From positions 1 through 43,460 of the forward strand of contig NZ_NFKS01000027.1 in assembly GCF_002160515.1 (NCBI RefSeq): a stretch of DNA of 43,460 nucleotides, in the 5' to 3' direction. The position numbers and the translations under genes were made by a program. The notes under the pieces are model-generated. The model was not told where the DNA came from, did not search any database, and saw only the letters and a list, made by a program, of their open reading frames with translations. The stretch comes from Anaeromassilibacillus sp. An172. GTDB taxonomy: Bacteria; Bacillota; Clostridia; Oscillospirales; Acutalibacteraceae. This document shows positions 18,314 to 26,228 of the stretch, piece after piece (the stretch's first letter is position 1; the number at the start of each line of letters is the position of its first letter).

Positions 18314-19909
18314 TTACTTATTTAAAATAGCTTTTAAATCTTCCTCAGGTGTGGTTATAGGGGCGATGTTGTAGTTTTCTACAAGGAAGTTCAGAACATT
18401 TGGTGAAACAAAGGCCGGGAGTGTCGGGCCTAAGCGGATGTTTTTAATTCCAAGATAAAGCAGTGTGAGAAGAATACATACAGCCTTCTGCTCGTACCAT
18501 GAAAGAACAAGTGAGAGAGGAAGTTCGTTTACACCACAGTTAAAGGCTTCTGCAAGGGCAATTGCTACCTTGATTGCGCTGTAGGCGTCGTTGCACTGTC
18601 CCATATCCATAATGCGTGGAAGCCCCTCTATTGTGCCGAGGTCAAGGTCGTTAAATCTGTATTTACCGCAGGCCAAGGTGAGAACTACTGTGTCCGCAGG
18701 TGTGTTCTTTACAAAATCTGTGTAGTAATTGCGTCCTGTCTTTGCTCCGTCACAGCCTCCTACAAGGAAGAAGTGCTTTATTTTTCCTGCTTTTACTGCC
18801 TCGATAACCTTATCAGCAACGCTTAAAACTGTTCCGTGGCCGAAACCGGTCATAACTGTGCTGCCGCCGTTTATTCCGGTAAACTTTCTGTCCTCCGGAT
18901 AGCCTCCAAGCTCAAGGGCTTTTTCAATTACAGGTGTAAAGTCCTTGTCCTCGCCGATGTGTACAAGCTCAGGATATGAAACAACCTCTGTTGTGAAAAC
19001 TCTGTCCTTGTAGCTGTCCTTAACAGGCATGAGGCAGTTGGTTGTGAAAAGCACAGGAGCCGGAATGTTGTCAAACTCCTTTTGCTGGTTCTGCCATGCT
19101 GTGCCGAAGTTTCCCTTTAAGTGGCTGTACTTTTTGAGGAGAGGGTAAGCGTGGGCAGGGAGCATCTCGCCGTGGGTGTAGATGTTTATGCCTTTGCCTT
19201 CGGTTTGCTCCAAAAGCTTTTTAAGGTCGTAAAGGTCGTGACCTGAAATTACAATAAATGGACCCTTTTCAACGGTGAGGGGAACAAGTGTGGGAACAGG
19301 AGTTCCGAAGCTTTCTGTATTTGCTTTGTCCAAAAGCTCCATGCACTCAAGGTTTACTTCACCGGTTTCCATAACTATTGGGAGAAGCTCCTCCATGCCG
19401 TAGTCCTGTGAAAGACTGAACAGAGCCTTGTAGAAGAAGTTGTTTACCTTTTCGCTGGTAAAGCCTAAAACATAGGCGTGATAAGCGTATGCCGCCATAC
19501 CTCTTATTCCGAAGAGGATAAGTGATTTAAGAGAACGGATGTCCTCGTCTGCATTCCATATATTTGAAAGAGGATAATCCTCTGTACTTTCACAGCGGGA
19601 AGCGCATCCGGCACAGCCCGGAGCGGCAAATTTTTTCTCATTGTGAACCTGATTGATAAGGTCATTAAGTGTTTTTTCGTTAAAGCTTACATTTGTTACT
19701 GTTGTGAAAAGTCCCTCTAAAATAAGCCTGTCGGAATTTTCTGTTTTTCCGTTGTTCATGCAGGCTTTGGCAAGACCTATAAGAGCGGCTGTTAAATCGT
19801 CCTGAAGATTTGCAACAGGAGCTGATTTTCCGCAGACACCTGCAGAGCCTTTGCAGCCTGTACATCCGGCTGTTTGTTCACACTGAAAGCAAAACATTTT
19901 ATTAGTCAT
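18314..19909 (-). CDS. hcp: hybrid-cluster protein (hydroxylamine/NO reductase)
   Basis: 531 residues; AAGGAG lies 8 bases before the ATG. Hcp is a cytoplasmic iron-sulfur protein that reduces nitric oxide or hydroxylamine under anaerobic nitrosative stress. The N-terminal cluster cysteines are C7, C10, C19 and C26. The hybrid-cluster ligands line up with the Desulfovibrio protein at a constant offset of 20: H224 (S-G-H-D), E248 (T-H-G-E), C292 (T-T-N-C-L), C386 (G-G-C-D-G-A-K), C414 (L-A-C-G-K), C439 (M-G-Q-C-N-D) and E474 (W-Y-E-Q-K). All are present, so the enzyme should be active. It is the last gene of a three-gene unit with a cupin and a ferredoxin-type protein, transcribed away from a Crp/Fnr regulator. 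The short N-terminal spacing is typical of the anaerobe-type class. Confidence 0.97.
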   Translation of the reverse strand: MTNKMFCFQCEQTAGCTGCKGSAGVCGKSAPVANLQDDLTAALIGLAKACMNNGKTENSDRLILEGLFTTVTNVSFNEKTLNDLINQVHNEKKFAAPGCAGCASRCESTEDYPLSNIWNADEDIRSLKSLILFGIRGMAAYAYHAYVLGFTSEKVNNFFYKALFSLSQDYGMEELLPIVMETGEVNLECMELLDKANTESFGTPVPTLVPLTVEKGPFIVISGHDLYDLKKLLEQTEGKGINIYTHGEMLPAHAYPLLKKYSHLKGNFGTAWQNQQKEFDNIPAPVLFTTNCLMPVKDSYKDRVFTTEVVSYPELVHIGEDKDFTPVIEKALELGGYPEDRKFTGINGGSTVMTGFGHGTVLSVADKVIEAVKAGKIKHFFLVGGCDGAKTGRNYYTDFVKNTPADTVVLTLACGKYRFNDLDLGTIEGLPRIMDMGQCNDAYSAIKVAIALAEAFNCGVNELPLSLVLSWYEQKAVCILLTLLYLGIKNIRLGPTLPAFVSPNVLNFLVENYNIAPITTPEEDLKAILNK

Positions 19910-19946
19910 GATTTTCTCCTTTTTCTAGTTGATATGTTGATATTTT

Positions 19947-20288
19947 TTACTTTTCTACGGGAAATATTACAGTTAAAAGCATTTTAAAAGCTTCTTGTGC
20001 AAAAACCGCATGTGGTTTTTGTGCCGGCATAACCAGCGTTTCGCCTGATGAAACAAAGTATTCCTTGCCGTCAACGGTGAATTTTCCCTGTCCCTCCAAA
20101 ACAGTTACCATTGCGTCGCCTTTTGACTCGTGGGTGCTTATCTCTTCACCCTTTGAAAATGCGAAGAGTGTAAGGCTTACAAAATTGTTTTGTGCAAGAG
20201 TTTTGCTGACAATCTGTCCTGGCTGGGCAGATATTTCCTTTGCAAGACTCAAAACCTCTTCGTGATTGATATTTTTAATATAGCTCAT
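19947..20288 (-). CDS. single-domain cupin protein
   Basis: 113 residues, start supported by AGGAGG 6 bases upstream. A small beta-barrel cupin: motif 1 is T-H-E-S-K-G-D-A-M-V-T-V-L-E-G-Q-G at about 52-68 and motif 2 is P-A-Q-K-P-H-A-V at about 83-90. These give two histidines and acidic residues for a metal. It has no signal peptide. It sits between the ferredoxin-type gene (12 bases away) and hcp (37 bases away), so it is translated from the same message and probably has a part in the nitrosative-stress response; the substrate is unknown. Confidence 0.88.
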   Translation of the reverse strand: MSYIKNINHEEVLSLAKEISAQPGQIVSKTLAQNNFVSLTLFAFSKGEEISTHESKGDAMVTVLEGQGKFTVDGKEYFVSSGETLVMPAQKPHAVFAQEAFKMLLTVIFPVEK

Positions 20289-20300
20289 AATTTCCTCCTG

Positions 20301-21014
20301 TTATATGTCCAGTATTCTTCCGTCTGTGGAGATTGTGACAACCTGCCATGGAATAAACTTTCCGCTGTTCTTTAAAGCGGTGACTGCGGCATGCTCAATT
20401 CCTCCGCAGCAGGGAACCTCCATTCTCACAACTGTGACGCTTCTTATGTCGTTGTTTGCAATAATCTGTGTGAGCTTTTCAGAATAGTCAACTGCGTCCA
20501 GCTTCGGACATCCTATCAATGTGATTTTTCCTTTTATAAATTCCTCGTGGAAGTTTGCATATGCATAAGCGGTGCAGTCTGCGGCAATAAGAAGCTTTGC
20601 TCCGCTGAAATAAGGTGCGTTTATTGGCGCAAGCTTTATCTGTACAGGCCACTGCTGAAGTCTGCTGACAGGTACAGTTTTTGCAGAAAAGCTTTCTGTT
20701 TCGGAAATATTTTCTCTGTTAAAAGCTTTTGCCTGACTGCCGGGACAGCCGCAGGGAATTTTTGCCTTTTGTGCTTTCTTTTCCATATTGGCTTTTACAG
20801 CCTGTTCATCATATGCGGCGGCTTCACGTTCTACAAAGGTTATTGCTCCTGTGGGACAGGTGGGCAGACAGTCGCCCAAACCGTCGCAGTAATCGTCACG
20901 CAAAAGCTTTGCCTTTCCGTTTACCATGCCGATAGCACCTTCGTGACAAGCCTTGGCGCAGGCTCCGCATCCGTTGCATTTTTCTTCATCTATATTTATT
21001 ATTCTTCTAATCAT
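20301..21014 (-). CDS. ferredoxin-type iron-sulfur protein of the hcp unit
   Basis: 237 residues. The ATG at 21014 is chosen because AGGAGG lies 9 bases upstream; a longer frame upstream has no such site. Residues 1-70 form a bacterial ferredoxin fold. Site 1 is complete (C-N-G-C-G-A-C-A-K-A-C), while site 2 reads C-D-G-L-G-D-C-L-P-T-C-P, with Leu in place of its second cysteine. A linker with C-G-C-P-G-S follows. The C-terminal 120 residues carry further cysteines (A-A-D-C-T-A-Y, I-G-C-P-K-L-D, V-P-C-C-G-G) that could hold another cluster. The family is often found next to hcp, and the protein may feed electrons to it. First gene of the unit after the divergent promoter. Confidence 0.85.
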   Translation of the reverse strand: MIRRIINIDEEKCNGCGACAKACHEGAIGMVNGKAKLLRDDYCDGLGDCLPTCPTGAITFVEREAAAYDEQAVKANMEKKAQKAKIPCGCPGSQAKAFNRENISETESFSAKTVPVSRLQQWPVQIKLAPINAPYFSGAKLLIAADCTAYAYANFHEEFIKGKITLIGCPKLDAVDYSEKLTQIIANNDIRSVTVVRMEVPCCGGIEHAAVTALKNSGKFIPWQVVTISTDGRILDI

Positions 21015-21049
21015 AGTAATCTGCCTCCTGTTTAGTTTTCGATTTTCTG

Positions 21050-21108
21050 TTGAGTTTATGACTGAATTATAGTACAATCAGAAAATAAAGTCTGTTGTAA
21101 TTCCAACA
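21050..21108. promoter_or_regulatory. divergent promoters and shared palindrome between the ferredoxin and crp-type genes
   Basis: Plus strand: TTGAGT (21050-21055), 17 bases, TACAAT (21073-21078). Minus strand: TATAAT (21071-21066) with a poor -35. The palindrome TGTTG-N6-CAACA (21093-21108, centre 21100.5) lies about 41.5 bases ahead of the expected minus-strand start (about 21059), the classical class II activator position. It also lies just downstream of the plus-strand start (about 21085), where binding would repress. The likely ligand is the Crp/Fnr protein encoded next door. The sites are seen; the roles are inferred. Confidence 0.65.
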
Positions 21109-21124
21109 AAGGAGATTTTTTAAA

Positions 21125-21784
21125 ATGGAAAAATATTTTGAAGCTATTAAGAGATGTCCAATCTTTGCCGATATATCATCAGAGGAAATAAAAGCAATGC
21201 TCAACTGTTTGCAGGGTAAAAAAGAAAGCTACGAAAAAGGAAGCTGTATTTTGCAGATAGGCGATAAGCTGGAAGCTGTGGGTTTGCTGTTATCGGGAAA
21301 AGGAATGATAGTTCAGGAGGATTTCTGGGGTAATAGAAATATCCTTTCGGAGATTTTGCCTGGGCATATTTTCGGCGAGGCTTTTGCCTGCTCGCCGGGT
21401 TCGGTTTTAAATGTCAGCGTTTTTGCTGAAAAGGAAAGTGAGGTGCTTTGGCTCAGCGTCGGAAGAATACTTACCACCTGTCCCACCGCCTGCCCTCATC
21501 ACAGCAGAATGATAAGAAATCTCCTTTCAGATTTGGCAGAAAAAAATCTGCGTTTAAATGAAAAGCTCACCCATATGGGACAGAGAAAGACAAGGGAAAA
21601 GCTAATGTCCTATTTGTCGTCCCAAGCTCAAAAATCCGGAAAATCCCAATTTGAAATACCCTTTAACAGACAGCAGCTTGCAGACTACCTTTCAGTAGAG
21701 AGAAGCGCCATGTCCTTGGAGCTGAGTAAGCTTAAATCCGAGGGGATAATTGATTTTGATAAAAATAGTTTTAAACTATTATAA
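21125..21784 (+). CDS. Crp/Fnr-family regulator of the hcp unit
   Basis: 219 residues; AAAGGAG lies before the ATG. Residues about 10-120 form a cyclic-nucleotide-binding-type beta-roll, the middle helix (about 125-150) is the dimer interface, and the C-terminal winged helix contains F-N-R-Q-Q-L-A-D-Y-L-S-V-E-R-S-A-M-S-L-E-L-S-K-L. There is no cAMP-site signature. Cysteines at C11, C28, near residue 41, and in T-C-P-T-A-C-P-H-H (about 118-126) could bind haem or a cluster and sense NO, as HcpR and related regulators do. It is divergent from the hcp unit with a shared palindrome between them, which supports a role as its activator and as its own repressor. The sensed signal is inferred. Confidence 0.88.
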   Translation: MEKYFEAIKRCPIFADISSEEIKAMLNCLQGKKESYEKGSCILQIGDKLEAVGLLLSGKGMIVQEDFWGNRNILSEILPGHIFGEAFACSPGSVLNVSVFAEKESEVLWLSVGRILTTCPTACPHHSRMIRNLLSDLAEKNLRLNEKLTHMGQRKTREKLMSYLSSQAQKSGKSQFEIPFNRQQLADYLSVERSAMSLELSKLKSEGIIDFDKNSFKLL

Positions 21785-21828
21785 TTATATTGAATGATAA
21801 ATCTATAATACATTATATAAATTTTATT

Positions 21829-21867
21829 AGCGGATAGTAAGGAGAAAGGAATGCTGTCCGCTTTTTT
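21829..21867 (+). terminator. terminator of the Crp/Fnr gene
   Basis: AGCGGATAG (21829-21837) pairs with CTGTCCGCT (21854-21862), one G-U pair, followed by T6. Confidence 0.78.
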
Positions 21868-21869
21868 AA

Positions 21870-21898
21870 TTGTAATTTATATTTTTATGTGATAAAAT
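21870..21898 (+). promoter_or_regulatory. promoter of the L,D-transpeptidase gene
   Basis: TTGTAA (21870-21875), 17 bases, then TAAAAT (21893-21898) preceded by TGA, an extended -10. The start is expected near 21905, about 34 bases before the ATG. Confidence 0.65.
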
Positions 21899-21938
21899 TA
21901 AGTAAAAATAATCGATTATTCAAAAATGAGGAGCAGAA

Positions 21939-22814
21939 ATGAGTAAGAAAGAAAAAATAAAGTTAATTTCCGTGGTTGCGGCTTGTTTTATAGTGGTTTT
22001 GATAACACTTATAGTTGTATTTTCTCCAAAATCTGACGATGATTTCACATCTGCGCCAACCGCTGACACAAGCGAAGCTAAAGTTACAACAGAGGAGCTT
22101 ACAACCGAAACATCCACAACCGAAGAGGAAACAACTGAGCCGGAAACAGAGGAGATATCTTCAGAGGAAACATCATCGGAAACAGCGGAAAGCACGGAAG
22201 TACAGCAGGTTTCTCAGCCTGAGGAGTTTATAAGACTTATGAGCAAGTGCGGAATTGATATCAACATGGTGGATTGCCGCCAGCTTGTGGTGGTGGAGTC
22301 CTCGGGAAACGAAGCGGTTGTGTCATTTTATGAAAAACAGGACAGCGGTCTGTGGCAGGACACAGGACTTACTGTTTCCGGATGGGTAGGTGTAAACGGA
22401 GTTGACGAGAAATCCCAGGAGGGAGATGGAAAAACTCCTTATGGACTTTTTTCAGTTGGAGAGGCTTTTTATATAGGAGAAGAGCCTGAAACAGGACTTA
22501 ACAGCTTTCAGGTAACGGAAAACACCTACTGGGTTGATGACCCACAATCTGTGTATTACAACCAAAAGGTAGAGGGAACGGAAAATAAGGACTGGAACAG
22601 TGCCGAGCATATGATAAGCTATTACCAAAGCTATAAGTATGGATTTGTTGTAAACTTCAATATGGACCCTATTGTTCCGGGAAAAGGCTCTGCAATATTT
22701 TTCCACTGCGGAACTGCGCCAACTGCCGGATGTGTGGCTGTGCCGGAAAGCAGTGTGCTGAGCTATCTTGAAAGACTGGACAAAAATAAAAATCCTTATA
22801 TATTGCTTATGTGA
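21939..22814 (+). CDS. membrane-anchored L,D-transpeptidase (YkuD family)
   Basis: 291 residues, GAGGAG before the ATG. A single membrane segment (about 8-28) is followed by a low-complexity linker of Thr, Ser and Glu (about 36-90) that spans the wall. The outer domain (about 95-291) is a YkuD/ErfK fold. It has G-D-G-K-T-P-Y-G-L-F near 168, then I-F-F-H-C-G-T-A-P-T-A-G-C-V-A-V with the catalytic Cys in T-A-G-C and the paired His in F-F-H. Such enzymes make 3-3 cross-links in peptidoglycan or attach proteins, and resist most beta-lactams. The motif is the compact T-A-G-C form rather than S-H-G-C. It has its own promoter and no linked wall genes. Confidence 0.87.
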   Translation: MSKKEKIKLISVVAACFIVVLITLIVVFSPKSDDDFTSAPTADTSEAKVTTEELTTETSTTEEETTEPETEEISSEETSSETAESTEVQQVSQPEEFIRLMSKCGIDINMVDCRQLVVVESSGNEAVVSFYEKQDSGLWQDTGLTVSGWVGVNGVDEKSQEGDGKTPYGLFSVGEAFYIGEEPETGLNSFQVTENTYWVDDPQSVYYNQKVEGTENKDWNSAEHMISYYQSYKYGFVVNFNMDPIVPGKGSAIFFHCGTAPTAGCVAVPESSVLSYLERLDKNKNPYILLM

Positions 22815-22869
22815 AAAAGCTCGTTTTATAAATAATTATTAAAAATTTCTTAATCTTTTGGCAGAACTC

Positions 22870-22899
22870 TTGACAGCTATTCCGGGAAATATTTATAAT
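22870..22899 (+). promoter_or_regulatory. consensus promoter of fbp
   Basis: TTGACA (22870-22875) and TATAAT (22894-22899) are both perfect, 18 bases apart. The start would be near 22906, so the untranslated leader is only about 16 bases and consists of little more than the ribosome binding site. Confidence 0.72.
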
Positions 22900-22921
22900 A
22901 CTTATAAGGAAGGTGATAAAT

Positions 22922-24817
22922 ATGGAAAAGGAATGGTCACCGGAAAAAAGATATTATCTAAATCTTTTGGCGGAGAAATACCCGTCCATGCAGAATGTGT
23001 GGACAGAAATAATAAATTTACAGGCTATAATGAACCTGCCCAAGGGCACAGAGCATTTTATGAGCGACCTCCACGGAGAGTACGAAGCATTTACTCAGAT
23101 ACTCAACAACTGTTCGGGGGTTATCAGAGAAAAGGTAAATATGCTTTTTGAAAATACCCTGAGTTCCTTTGAGAGAAACGAGCTTTGCACACTTATCTAC
23201 TATCCGGAACAGAAGCTTTCACAGCTTCATGAAAGCGGAAAAATTTCCGACGGCTGGTATCAGACAACATTGCAGGAGCTTACAGACTTGGCAAAGCTTT
23301 TGTCATCAAAGTACACTCGCTCTAAGGTGAGAAAGGCAATGCCTCAGGCATACAGCTATATAATAGACGAGCTTTTGCATGCCCAGCCTGATGAGGACAA
23401 CAACCAGCTTTTGTATCATCAGAAGATAATAGACACACTTATCCGTGTGGGAAGCGGCGATTCATTTATATGCGCTTTGTCAGACCTTATAAAAAGGCTG
23501 GCTGTTGACCTTTTGCACATAGTAGGAGATGTTTTCGACAGAGGCCCAAGACCTGACAGTATTCTTGATATGCTTTTCAAGTACCACAATGTGGATATAG
23601 AATGGGGAAACCATGACATACTGTGGATGGGAGCGGCGTCAGGCAACAAAGCCTGTATCGCCACTGTAGTGAGAAACAGTCTTTCCTATGGAAACACCCA
23701 GGTGCTTGAAAGCGGCTACGGAATAAGTTTGCGACCCTTGTATCTTTTTGCGGAGCATACTTACCCGGGAGATGTAAACAGTGCCGCAAGGAAAGCGATT
23801 TCCGTTATCCTCTTTAAGCTTGAGGGAAATATAATTATGAATCATCCGGAATACTGTATGGATGAACAGCTTTTGCTTCATAAGATGAACTTAAATTCCG
23901 GAACAATAGAGATTGACGGAAAAATTTACGAGCTTAACGACACGTTTTTCCCAACGCTTGATTTTGAAAATCCTTACGAGCTTACAGAAGAGGAAAAGGA
24001 AATAATAGAGGATTTGAAGCAGTCATTTACCGAAAGCGAAAGACTGAACCGTCATATTGAATTTTTGTACAAAAAGGGAAGCATGTACCGCTGCTGTAAC
24101 GGAAATCTTCTTTACCACGGCTGTATACCAATTGATAGCGACGGAAACTTTGACAGCATAGAGCTGGAAGGCGGAAGATACTGGGGAAAATCCTATATGG
24201 ATTACGCAGACAGAGCCGCAAGAAGAGCGTTTTTACAGAAAGATGATGAAAATGCAGTGGATTTCATGTGGTATCTGTGGTGCGGAGAGAAATCCCCCCT
24301 TTCGGGAAGAAGAATAAAAACTTTCCAGAGAATGTTTTTAAACGACAAAACAGCATGGGAAGAACCACGCAACCCTTATTACGAGTTTTATAAGGAAGAG
24401 GCGGTCTGCAAAATGATTTTGAGGGAGTTCGGACTTTTCGGAGAAAACTGCCACATAATCAACGGACATACGCCTATAAAGGTTTCAAAGGGCGAAAGCC
24501 CTATAAAAGCCAACGGCAGGCTTATTGTAATTGACGGAGGTTTCTGCAAGGCTTATCAGAAAACCACCGGAATTGCGGGATATACATTGATATTTAATTC
24601 CCACGGTCTTAGACTGATGTCGCACCAGCCGTTCAGCAGTATAGAAAAGGTTTTAAATGACAACGAGGATATTGAGTCCCAGTCAGAAATATTTGAAACA
24701 GAGAAAAAGAGGGTAATGGTAGGCGACACCGACACGGGAGTTATAATAAAAGAAAAAATTGCCCAGCTTGAGCAGATTTTGGAGCTGTACAGGCAGGGAA
24801 AAAGGTTCCCTTTATAA
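22922..24817 (+). CDS. fbp: class III fructose-1,6-bisphosphatase
   Basis: 631 residues, near the usual length for the Firmicutes-type enzyme. The ATG at 22922 is chosen over an in-frame GTG nine bases earlier because AAGGAAGG is spaced for it. The enzyme removes the 1-phosphate of fructose-1,6-bisphosphate, the committed step of gluconeogenesis in the cytoplasm, with manganese at a calcineurin-like site. Metal-site motifs are visible: S-D-L-H-G-E (48-53), G-D-V-F-D-R-G-P (about 203), W-G-N-H-D (about 228) and I-N-G-H-T-P-I near 520. It lies 40 bases ahead of a lipoprotein gene with no terminator between, so it may be co-transcribed with it. Its presence beside a fructose PTS operon fits a cell growing on sugars and on amino acids in turn. 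Confidence 0.97.
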   Translation: MEKEWSPEKRYYLNLLAEKYPSMQNVWTEIINLQAIMNLPKGTEHFMSDLHGEYEAFTQILNNCSGVIREKVNMLFENTLSSFERNELCTLIYYPEQKLSQLHESGKISDGWYQTTLQELTDLAKLLSSKYTRSKVRKAMPQAYSYIIDELLHAQPDEDNNQLLYHQKIIDTLIRVGSGDSFICALSDLIKRLAVDLLHIVGDVFDRGPRPDSILDMLFKYHNVDIEWGNHDILWMGAASGNKACIATVVRNSLSYGNTQVLESGYGISLRPLYLFAEHTYPGDVNSAARKAISVILFKLEGNIIMNHPEYCMDEQLLLHKMNLNSGTIEIDGKIYELNDTFFPTLDFENPYELTEEEKEIIEDLKQSFTESERLNRHIEFLYKKGSMYRCCNGNLLYHGCIPIDSDGNFDSIELEGGRYWGKSYMDYADRAARRAFLQKDDENAVDFMWYLWCGEKSPLSGRRIKTFQRMFLNDKTAWEEPRNPYYEFYKEEAVCKMILREFGLFGENCHIINGHTPIKVSKGESPIKANGRLIVIDGGFCKAYQKTTGIAGYTLIFNSHGLRLMSHQPFSSIEKVLNDNEDIESQSEIFETEKKRVMVGDTDTGVIIKEKIAQLEQILELYRQGKRFPL

Positions 24818-24857
24818 AATTTAGGGAAAGAAAAGCTAAGTAAAGGAGGTATGGACA

Positions 24858-25475
24858 ATGAAAAAGATAATTGCGGTTATGCTCTGTGTTTGTGTGCTGG
24901 CTTTTGCCGGATGCTCAAATACGGAGAAAACAACGGACAATGACACAGCGGCTCAGGGTGCTAAATACCTTGAAAAAGAGGGCATTGCCCCATATGACCT
25001 TTCCGATGGCGAGGAGTATATTCTAAATGTTATGAATATCAAAAAGGATGCATTGCTTGTTTCCTACAACGCCACAGAGAATTCAAAAATGCTCATGGTA
25101 AGAGTATACAACCTCAATGACGGTCAATGGGACGAAACAGGAAATCTTGCTTTTGTGATTGCAGATGACAATAAGCAGGGAACAATTTCAATTATGGAAA
25201 AGGACAATTATGTTTTGGAGTTGTCCACAATTTCCGCATCTACAAAAAGTGAAATGATTGATGATGATAACGAGTACGTTCAAAGTCAAAAAGTGGTTAT
25301 CAATGATTTTCAAAATATAGAATTAAACAAGGAAATACCGGTTGCCATATATATAAACGACAGCGATACAGCCGGTGTACCCATTGAACTCAGCGAATTT
25401 TCCGATCCAGCAAACTTTGAGGGAATAGATTTGGTTCGAGCTGTGACCTTTGAGTTTATGGACGAAACGCTCTGA
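24858..25475 (+). CDS. lipoprotein, tandem paralogue 1
   Basis: 205 residues, start supported by AAAGGAGG 9 bases upstream. A lipoprotein signal ends in A-F-A-G-C with Cys19 as the lipidation site. A short acidic linker follows, then a domain of about 160 residues with no known name. Shared landmarks with the next two genes are a G-I/L-x-P-Y/D stretch after the linker, M-x-V-R-V-Y-N...W-D/E in the middle, E-I-P-V-A-I-Y-I near the end and a closing V-T-F-E-F. It is the most diverged of the three. It probably sits on the outer face of the membrane. Function unknown. Confidence 0.82.
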   Translation: MKKIIAVMLCVCVLAFAGCSNTEKTTDNDTAAQGAKYLEKEGIAPYDLSDGEEYILNVMNIKKDALLVSYNATENSKMLMVRVYNLNDGQWDETGNLAFVIADDNKQGTISIMEKDNYVLELSTISASTKSEMIDDDNEYVQSQKVVINDFQNIELNKEIPVAIYINDSDTAGVPIELSEFSDPANFEGIDLVRAVTFEFMDETL

Positions 25476-25499
25476 TATCAGAGAAAAGAGGTGTCAGCT

Positions 25500-26165
25500 A
25501 TGAATAAAAAGATACTTTCATTAGTGTTTTGCATATGCTTGTTTATATCTGTTTTTGCAGGCTGTACCAATGAGAATAGGGATAATGAAACCGATGAACC
25601 TGAAACAAAAACATCTTCTGACGTGACAGAACCCGTTGAAAATGAAAATAACCAGCTTCAGTCCTACGGTTTGACTCCTTATGAACCTACACAGGAAGAA
25701 AGCGAACTTATGAGGGTTTTGCATCGTGGAGCAATATTATTTTCCTATAATGTTCCCGATGAAGCAAAGGCCATCAATATAAAGGTTTATTCCTATAACG
25801 GAAGCGAATGGGAAAAAACACACGATTCAGGTTTCGGGCTGACAGATGAGGAGGATAAAAGCGGAAGAATAGCGGTTTCCGTCAATGATGACTATACCAT
25901 AAGAGTTACAGGTAACCGTTTTCTGTCAACCTCAGACCCGCCTTTCATGTTAAAGGATAAAATAAATTCCGGAAGCCGCCAGTCACTTCAGGAAACCTGG
26001 GAATATGAACCAAATAAGGAGATACCGCTGTATATGGCCATGGGAAAAGAAGACGGTGTGCTGATTGACTATAATATGTCTGATTTCCCAAGCACTGAAA
26101 AACTTGAAAATGTCGGCTATATAGAAATTATGACCATAGAATTTCCCGGAGAAATCGTATTGTAA
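25500..26165 (+). CDS. lipoprotein, tandem paralogue 2
   Basis: 221 residues. The ATG at 25500 has GAGGTG at the right distance; a GTG nine bases upstream lies inside that site. The signal ends F-I-S-V-F-A-G-C (Cys22), followed by an Asp/Glu/Thr-rich linker. Its core (V-P-D-E-A-K-A...I-K-V-Y-S-Y-N-G-S-E-W) is clearly homologous to the third copy, and the closing M-T-I-E-F-P matches the M/L/V-T-I/F-E-F end of the family. It follows copy 1 by 24 bases. Function unknown. Confidence 0.82.
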   Translation: MNKKILSLVFCICLFISVFAGCTNENRDNETDEPETKTSSDVTEPVENENNQLQSYGLTPYEPTQEESELMRVLHRGAILFSYNVPDEAKAINIKVYSYNGSEWEKTHDSGFGLTDEEDKSGRIAVSVNDDYTIRVTGNRFLSTSDPPFMLKDKINSGSRQSLQETWEYEPNKEIPLYMAMGKEDGVLIDYNMSDFPSTEKLENVGYIEIMTIEFPGEIVL

Positions 26166-26202
26166 AATCAGTGAAAAACTATAAGGTTTTAGTCTGATTT
26201 TT
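26166..26202 (+). terminator. terminator-like hairpin between lipoprotein genes 2 and 3
   Basis: AATCAG (26166-26171) pairs with CTGATT (26194-26199), and inside it AAAAC (26175-26179) pairs with GTTTT (26186-26190); a T-run follows. It could stop or reduce transcription before the third copy. Confidence 0.55.
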
Positions 26203-26228
26203 TGAACGGAAAAAGGAGGAAATAAGCT

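Noticed and set aside
20391-21035. Plus-strand open frame of 214 codons opposite the ferredoxin-type gene
   Set aside because: Shadow of a well-supported iron-sulfur protein gene; no start signal.
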